Part shown: positions 59,901 through 64,000 of the stretch, in pieces
How positions within the stretch are numbered: position 1 is the first letter of the stretch
Layout: each line of letters begins with the position of its first letter
Assembly: GCF_011059185.1 (NCBI RefSeq)
Contig: NZ_JAALFE010000012.1
Coordinates: 83,373 to 147,372, forward strand
DNA: 64,000 bases
Reading direction: 5' to 3'
From: Paragemmobacter kunshanensis
GTDB taxonomy: Bacteria > Pseudomonadota > Alphaproteobacteria > Rhodobacterales > Rhodobacteraceae
Program-made: the position numbers and the translations under genes
The notes under the pieces: generated by a model
Told to the model about the DNA's origin: nothing
Database searches by the model: none
What the model saw: the letters and a program-made list of their open reading frames with translations, nothing else

Positions 59901-61082
59901 TCAGGGGGCGGGGCTTGCGGGAGAGGGTTCGGTGCTGCGGGCCCGGGCCGAGGCGAGGGTATCGCGCAGATCGGATTCCATCTTCTGCAATTCGGTTTCC
60001 GCAGCGGCCCGGCGGGCCTTGCCTTCATCGGCGATGCGCAGGCTGTCCTCGATCGTGGCGATCAGGGTTTCGTTGGCGGCGCGGACGCTTTCGATATCGA
60101 AGACGCCGCGTTCCATTTCCTCGCGCACCACCTTGTTGGCGGCCTGCAGGTTGTCGGCGTTGGATTTCAGAAGCTCGTTCGTCAGATCGTTCGCCTCGCG
60201 CACGGCTTCGGCGGCCTCTTTGCTGCGCTGGATCGTGACGGCCTGGGCAAGCTGGGTTTCCCACAGCGGCACGGTGTTGACGAGGGTGGAGTTGATCTTG
60301 GTCACAAGGCTCTTGTCGTTTTCCTGCACGAGGCGGATCGAGGGCAGGGATTGCATGGTGACCTGGCGCGTCAGCTTCAGATCATGCACCCGGCGTTCCA
60401 GATCGTCGCGGGCGGCGCGCAGGTCGCGCAGTTCCTGGGCGATCTTGACCTTGTCGGAGTCCGGCGCGGCGGCGACCTGGGCCTCTTTGGCGGGGATGGC
60501 GGTGCTGTCGGTTTCGGCAAGCTTCGCCTCGCCCGCCGCGATGTAGAGGGCGAGTTCGTCGTAGAAGCGGAGGGTCTTCTCATAGAGCAGGTCGAGTGAC
60601 TTGATATCCTTGAGAAGCGTGTGTTCGTGCTTGAGCAGGTCTTCGGTGATGCGGTCGATCTGGGACTGCACCTCTTCGTAGCGGGCGACGAATTTGGCCA
60701 GGGGCGCGGCCTGACCGGTGAGCTTGTCCCACCAGCTGCGTTCGCGGCTGACATCCAGTTCCTCGGAGGCGAAGCCGCGGATCGTGGTGACGATCTGGCG
60801 CAGGGCATCGCCCGCGGGGCCGACATCCTTGTTCTTCACGCCGGCAAGCATGTCCTGCGAGATGACCTGAAGCTCCGCCTGGGCGGAGGAGCCGAAGGAG
60901 ATGATGGATTGGGTGTTCGCCAGATCCACCTCGTCCATGCGGCGGCGGATTTCGGCGGCCTTGTCGGCGGGGGCCTGGTCCAGGGGCATGATCTCGGCCA
61001 CGGGCGCGGGCAGGATGGCGGTGGTCAGCGCCTCGACTTCGGCGAGGGCTTTGGCGGCATCTTCGCGGACGGTGGTGGACAT
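59901..61082 (-). CDS. TelA-like toxic anion resistance family protein
   Basis: This 393-residue soluble helical protein matches the TelA/KlaA family, first linked to tellurite resistance and later to membrane and peptidoglycan stress. Features are DQAPADKAAEIRRRMDEVDL near residue 35, the central VARYEEVQSQIDRITEDLLKHEHTLL near 133, FYDELALYIAAGE near 175, and LKLTRQVTMQSLPSIRLVQENDKSL near 238. The C terminus is a coiled coil ending in a Pro/Ala tail. AAGGA precedes the start. An XpaC-like gene occurs in the same run (62782), the common pairing for TelA homologues. Confidence 0.9.
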   Translation of the reverse strand: MSTTVREDAAKALAEVEALTTAILPAPVAEIMPLDQAPADKAAEIRRRMDEVDLANTQSIISFGSSAQAELQVISQDMLAGVKNKDVGPAGDALRQIVTTIRGFASEELDVSRERSWWDKLTGQAAPLAKFVARYEEVQSQIDRITEDLLKHEHTLLKDIKSLDLLYEKTLRFYDELALYIAAGEAKLAETDSTAIPAKEAQVAAAPDSDKVKIAQELRDLRAARDDLERRVHDLKLTRQVTMQSLPSIRLVQENDKSLVTKINSTLVNTVPLWETQLAQAVTIQRSKEAAEAVREANDLTNELLKSNADNLQAANKVVREEMERGVFDIESVRAANETLIATIEDSLRIADEGKARRAAAETELQKMESDLRDTLASARARSTEPSPASPAP

Positions 61083-61244
61083 GGCCTGATCCTTCTACTG
61101 GGGCGGGCGGGGCGCCGGAACTTCGTCATGAAATGGGTGTTCGCCGCCTGCCGCAGCCTGCGACAGGTTGGCGCGATTTTCCAGAGCGGTTTTGCGGCAG
61201 GGGGCCAGAAAAGCGGCTTGACGCCGGGGCAGGCAGGCGCGGCC

Positions 61245-61438
61245 GGGGGGAAGGGGGAAGGGGAAGGGGGAAGGGGAGGGGGGGGGGGGACGGGGAAGGG
61301 GGAGAGGGGAAGGGGGAGAGGAAAGGGGAGAGGAAAGGGGAAGGGGGAGGGGACCGGGGAGGAGGAGGGGAAGGGGAAGGAGGAAGGGGCAGGGGGAAGC
61401 AGGGGGAGGGGGAAGGCGAAGGGGGCTGGGGAAGGGGG
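61245..61438. repeat. Long G/A-rich purine tract
   Basis: Nearly 200 bases are purines on the plus strand, built from variants of GGGGAAGG, GGGGGAAGG and GGAGAGG, with scattered C or T at only a handful of positions. It fills most of the 358-base gap between the TelA-like gene and the 286-residue membrane gene, ending three bases before the latter's stop. The rest of the gap (61083-61244) has no gene. Runs of G suggest G-quadruplex or triplex capacity. Confidence 0.92.
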
Positions 61439-61440
61439 CC

Positions 61441-62301
61441 TCAGGCGACGAGGTCGTCGAGGCGGGCCGCGACGCGGGCCAGCGTGGCCGCCAGTTCGGA
61501 GCGGCGCGCCGGATCGGGCCGGGCGGCATCGCGCGGGGCGAAATGGTCGGCGGCATCGGCCAGCGCGGGCAGCCAGAGCGCGAGCGCGCGGCGGGCGAAG
61601 GGCCTGTCGGCCGGATCGGGGCCGAGGGAGGCGGCAAGGCTGTGGATGGCGCGCGCCAGATCGGCGGTCGCGGCGCGGATGGCGGCATCGTCACAGGGGG
61701 CCAGCGCGGCCTGGATGCGCCCGAGTTCGGCGCGGGCGGGATCGGTGGCGGTCTCGTTGGCGGAGGGGCGGGCGGAGGTGGGGTCGCTGTCGGTGGCGGA
61801 TCTGTGATCGGCCTGATCGGGGGGCGGGGCGGTGGCCGGATCCTCGGCCATGTCGTGGGCCATGTCGTCGGCGGCATAGGGGTTGCGGCCATCGAGCCCG
61901 AAGGCCAGCAGGTGCAGGCCGAAGGCAAGCCCGCCGCAGAGCAGGGTGGCGGGCAGGGCGGTGCCATTGCTGGCAAAGGCCGCGGCCACGGCAAGGCCCA
62001 TGATCACGGCGGAGACCGTCTTCAGCGGCAGGCGCGTGGCCGGGGCGGAGGACGGCGCCTCGCCCGACTCGGCCCGCAGGCCCGCGCCGAGCAGCCAGAG
62101 CGCCAGCAGGTAGAGGCTGGTGATGGCGGCGATGACGAGGGCCTGGGTCAGGCTTTCGGGCAGGCGGAAGAGCGGCAGGGCGAGGGCCAGCCCGTGCAGG
62201 GCGATATAGTCGCGCGAGGCGCGGCTGCCCGGGCTTGCGCGCCAGCCGAAGCGGAGGAAGGGGCGGGCCTTGCCCGAAAGGGCGGCGGGGGCGGCGGTCA
62301 T
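61441..62301 (-). CDS. Hypothetical membrane protein
   Basis: This is a 286-residue protein. The N half has helices: YIALHGLALALPLFRL near residue 32, ALVIAAITSLYLLALWLLGAGL near 50, and VSAVIMGLAVAAAFASNGTALPATLLCGGLAFGLHLLAF near 91-130. The C half is soluble: an acidic linker (DDMAHDMAEDPATAPPPDQADHRSATDSD) and a helical region (ATADLARAIHSLAASLGPD). I do not recognise a family beyond its layout, which parallels the XpaC-like protein upstream (membrane N half, helical C half). It overlaps the next upstream gene by 4 bases, so they are coupled. Confidence 0.75.
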   Translation of the reverse strand: MTAAPAALSGKARPFLRFGWRASPGSRASRDYIALHGLALALPLFRLPESLTQALVIAAITSLYLLALWLLGAGLRAESGEAPSSAPATRLPLKTVSAVIMGLAVAAAFASNGTALPATLLCGGLAFGLHLLAFGLDGRNPYAADDMAHDMAEDPATAPPPDQADHRSATDSDPTSARPSANETATDPARAELGRIQAALAPCDDAAIRAATADLARAIHSLAASLGPDPADRPFARRALALWLPALADAADHFAPRDAARPDPARRSELAATLARVAARLDDLVA

Positions 62302-62666
62302 GGCTGAATCCCGGTATTGGCCGCAAGCATCAGGCCCATCAGCGCAAGCAGGGCGGTGACATGCTGCAGATCCGTGGCAAGGGCAGGACGGCCCGCGCGG
62401 GGGCACGAGGCGAGGTCAGTGGCGAGGTCAGTGGCAAGGCCATCAGTGACGCCAGAGGCAAGACGGAAAGCCGGGCCCGAGGCGAGGGGGCGCAGAACGC
62501 GAAGCGGCAGGGCCGACAGCCGCCGCCAGAGCGCCCCCAGCACGAGGCCCGAGAGCGCCAGTGCCAGGATGAGGGCGATGAGCAGATGCCCCGGCCCCGA
62601 GCCTGTCGCCGCGAGGGCGAGGCCAAGTCCGAACAGCAGGGAAAGGAAGAAGAACGCGGTTTTCAT
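62298..62666 (-). CDS. Hypothetical membrane protein, 122 residues
   Basis: This protein begins MKTAFFFLSLLFGLGLALAATG, a signal or first helix, then LLIALILALALSGLVLGALW (residues about 28-48) and a C-terminal helix VTALLALMGLMLAANTG. Between are arginine- and leucine-rich loops and a repeated LATDLATDL (from a 12-base DNA repeat in 62413-62440). No family recognised. The start at 62664-62666 is the only one with good hydrophobic N terminus; the open frame upstream to 62930 overlaps XpaC. It couples with the 286-residue gene by overlap. Confidence 0.68.
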   Translation of the reverse strand: MKTAFFFLSLLFGLGLALAATGSGPGHLLIALILALALSGLVLGALWRRLSALPLRVLRPLASGPAFRLASGVTDGLATDLATDLASCPRAGRPALATDLQHVTALLALMGLMLAANTGIQP

Positions 62667-62781
62667 GCGATCCTGCCAGATGTGCCGTGGCAGGAGAATC
62701 ACCTGAAATGGCGGCGATATTGGGGCCATTCCGGGGAAAGCCCGGGCTTGCAGGCGGCCAGTCCTGCGCGGCGGGGGGCGA

Positions 62782-63702
62782 TCAGTGGTCGCGCTGGAGC
62801 CTTTCGCGCAGCACGCCGATCTCGACATCGAGATCGGTGCGGTTGTCCGACAGCAGCGCCTGGGTGCGGCTGGCGAAATTGATTTCCAGATCGTCGAGCA
62901 GGGCTTCGTAATCGGCGCGGGCGGTGGCATCGCGGTTCTGGCGGTAGAGATCGGCGAATTTCACCGTCGCGTCACGCGCCCCTGTCAGATAGACCGAGAG
63001 ATACTTGCGCGCCGCCGTCAGATCGCGGGGGTCGCCCTCGATCGTGCGGAACATGGCGCGGGCGGTGGTGGCGAAGCGGTCGACGCGGGTTTCCAGCGCC
63101 CGGTCGCCCGCGCGCAGGATCGCATCGGACATGGCGGCGAGCAGCTTTTCCGCCTCGTCCACGGCGCGGGCGACGCGGTCGGTCTGGAAGCTGTCGATGC
63201 CTTCGGTGCCCTTGTCGCGCAGGGGATCCGGGCCGAAGGCCATGAGGTGCAAGAGACCGCCCGCGATGCCGATGCCCAGCGGCAGGAAGCCCGCCTGGCT
63301 GATCGAGGCGGCAAGCGCCAGGGCGGCCCCGGTCAGGACCGAGGCAAAGATCTTGCGCGGGATGGCCGGGCGGCGGGCGATGCGGCGGTCGTCATATTCC
63401 TGATGCGCGCGGGTGCCTTCGCGGGTGAGCCATGCCGCGAGCAGCAGGAGCGCGGTCGCACCAAGGCCCGGCAGCAGCGCATCCGGCCCGCCGGTGAAGG
63501 CGGGAACGAGCAGGGTGAGCGAGGCGAAGAAGAAGATGTTGACCCGCGCCCCGGCGCGGCTGGGCCGCTTGCCATCGAAGCGGTGGGGCGGAAGCGGGGG
63601 CTGGCCGCCCGAGGCGGGGCCGCCGCGGGCCTGGCGGCGTTCATCGGCATCGCCGCGGCGCTGGCCGTCGGGGCTGTATTTTCCGCCGAAACGCTGGGCC
63701 AT
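62782..63702 (-). CDS. XpaC-like membrane protein
   Basis: This 306-residue protein is of the XpaC (5-bromo-4-chloroindolyl phosphate hydrolysis) family. The N terminus is basic and low complexity (DADERRQARGGPASGGQ), followed by helices FFFASLTLLVPAFTGG and LGATALLLLAAWL near 55-95 and SVLTGAALALAASISQAGFLPLGIGI near 122-150. The C half is helical and conserved (AVDEAEKLLAAMSDAILRAGDRALE and YLSVYLTGARDATVKFADLYRQN), with DYEALLDDLEINFASRTQALL. XpaC genes commonly sit beside telA, as here across two intervening membrane genes. It follows a 27-residue peptide gene by one base. Confidence 0.82.
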   Translation of the reverse strand: MAQRFGGKYSPDGQRRGDADERRQARGGPASGGQPPLPPHRFDGKRPSRAGARVNIFFFASLTLLVPAFTGGPDALLPGLGATALLLLAAWLTREGTRAHQEYDDRRIARRPAIPRKIFASVLTGAALALAASISQAGFLPLGIGIAGGLLHLMAFGPDPLRDKGTEGIDSFQTDRVARAVDEAEKLLAAMSDAILRAGDRALETRVDRFATTARAMFRTIEGDPRDLTAARKYLSVYLTGARDATVKFADLYRQNRDATARADYEALLDDLEINFASRTQALLSDNRTDLDVEIGVLRERLQRDH

Positions 63703-63703
63703 G

Positions 63704-63787
63704 TCACTGCACCCCGCTGCCGGCGGTGTAGAGGATCAGCGCGAGCAGGACGAAATAGGCCAGCGTCTGCAATCCTGTGCCCGTCAT
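63704..63787 (-). CDS. Putative 27-residue single-helix membrane peptide
   Basis: MTGTGLQTLAYFVLLALILY begins the peptide, which continues TAGSGVQ and TGA. Nearly all of it is one hydrophobic helix. It has an AGGGGG site upstream of the ATG (63785-63787) and ends one base before the XpaC-like start codon (63700-63702), so translation would be coupled. It is too short to appear in ordinary gene finding. It may be a real small subunit or just an upstream coupling frame. Confidence 0.5.
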   Translation of the reverse strand: MTGTGLQTLAYFVLLALILYTAGSGVQ

Positions 63788-63868
63788 CCCGCCCCCTGCC
63801 TGTGCTGTTTGCCCGACGGGGCGACTATAGGGCAAGGCGGCGGCGCGGGGCAATGGTGGGGCTGAGGA

Positions 63869-64000
63869 TCAGCGCGGGCGGCGGGGGGGCGGGCCGGGGC
63901 GGCGCGGGCCGGGTTTGGCGGGCGCCCCGGGGGACGGTTTGGCGGGAGACGGCTTGGCGGGGGAGGGGCGGGCCTTCCTGCCGGGGATGGTGGCGCGGGG
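63869..64000 (-). CDS. Partial gene: Pro/Ala/Lys-rich C-terminal tail
   Basis: The last 43 codons and TGA stop (63869-63871) of a gene that continues past the window. The segment reads ATIPGRKARPSPAKPSPAKP and continues with Pro, Arg and Gly residues to PPPRRPR. The PSPAK unit is repeated. Basic Pro-rich tails like this occur on rRNA pseudouridine synthases and DEAD-box helicases of this order, but I cannot identify the protein. It lies upstream of and in the same direction as the XpaC cluster, 81 bases from the small peptide. Confidence 0.55.
   Translation of the reverse strand, partial: PRATIPGRKARPSPAKPSPAKPSPGAPAKPGPRRPGPPPRRPR

Overview
The window is a GC-rich bacterial chromosome segment from an alphaproteobacterium of the Rhodobacterales (Rhodobacter/Paracoccus-type). 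The lineage call rests on the gene content: a GcrA cell-cycle regulator, DUF1467 and DUF6455 proteins, an NDUFS4-like complex I subunit, MeaB with methylmalonyl-CoA epimerase, a gcrA/argD/argF neighbourhood, and dispersed palindromic repeats of a kind I associate with this order. I see no insertion sequence, prophage, plasmid function, rRNA operon or CRISPR array.

Layout. Bases 1-751 hold the end of pabB overlapping a pabC-like lyase. Bases 990-4679 carry a quinone-responsive type esterase/dioxygenase pair divergent from aspS with its terminator. Bases 4741-10614 carry small metabolic genes: DUF1993, GNAT, methylmalonyl-CoA epimerase, DUF1467, EI24, nitroreductase, a histone-deacetylase-family amidohydrolase and DUF167. 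Bases 10822-13705 hold an M48 lipoprotein protease, an FNR-box-preceded DUF6455 gene, an IMPACT-family gene broken by one in-frame amber codon, dgkA, a DCC protein and a CDGSH protein. Bases 13768-20425 hold rimO, a 2-hydroxyacid dehydrogenase, an AsmA protein, a ureohydrolase and gcrA. Bases 20563-23406 are an arginine operon: a 15-residue peptide ending in four Arg codons, argD, an AAC(6')-like acetyltransferase and argF.

Bases 23471-29836 hold a WYL protein, DUF1993, MFS, hrpB and meaB. Bases 30030-31593 hold rpmB with a clear promoter and terminator, then a CutF-like DUF2946 gene and a PCuAC copper chaperone. A second ureohydrolase, lepA, an unusually AT-rich membrane gene, a 45-residue lipoprotein, an orphan ParA with an operator-like palindrome, a NYN nuclease and uvrB follow to 40124. 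Bases 40464-44551 hold the NDUFS4-like subunit, tRNA-Arg(UCU), an RsuA-type synthase, a cupin, GNATs and an enolase-superfamily gene. Bases 44683-49975 are a minus-strand run of an exporter, three alpha/beta hydrolases (one PcaD-like), a dehydratase and a dehalogenase. An ABC exporter, an acyl-CoA synthetase, dtd, a sugar kinase and purC lead to 56274.

The last 7 kb (56683-63787) is a minus-strand set: XpaC-like, two membrane proteins, TelA-like, a DUF2927 lipoprotein, an SPFH-GYF protein and a zinc-ribbon protein, starting with a 27-residue membrane peptide and interrupted by a long purine tract. It looks like one envelope or membrane-stress module.

Two repeat families stand out. One is a palindrome of up to 270 bp, present as full, partial and core-only copies. 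The other is a set of short hairpins whose arms differ in sequence but stay complementary. Both sit between genes, and at two places a gene's 3' end is duplicated beside repeat sequence. The most promising undescribed points are the Arg leader peptide, the CutF/PCuAC pair without a multicopper oxidase, the TelA/XpaC/SPFH module, and the ParA gene under a PhaR-like operator.
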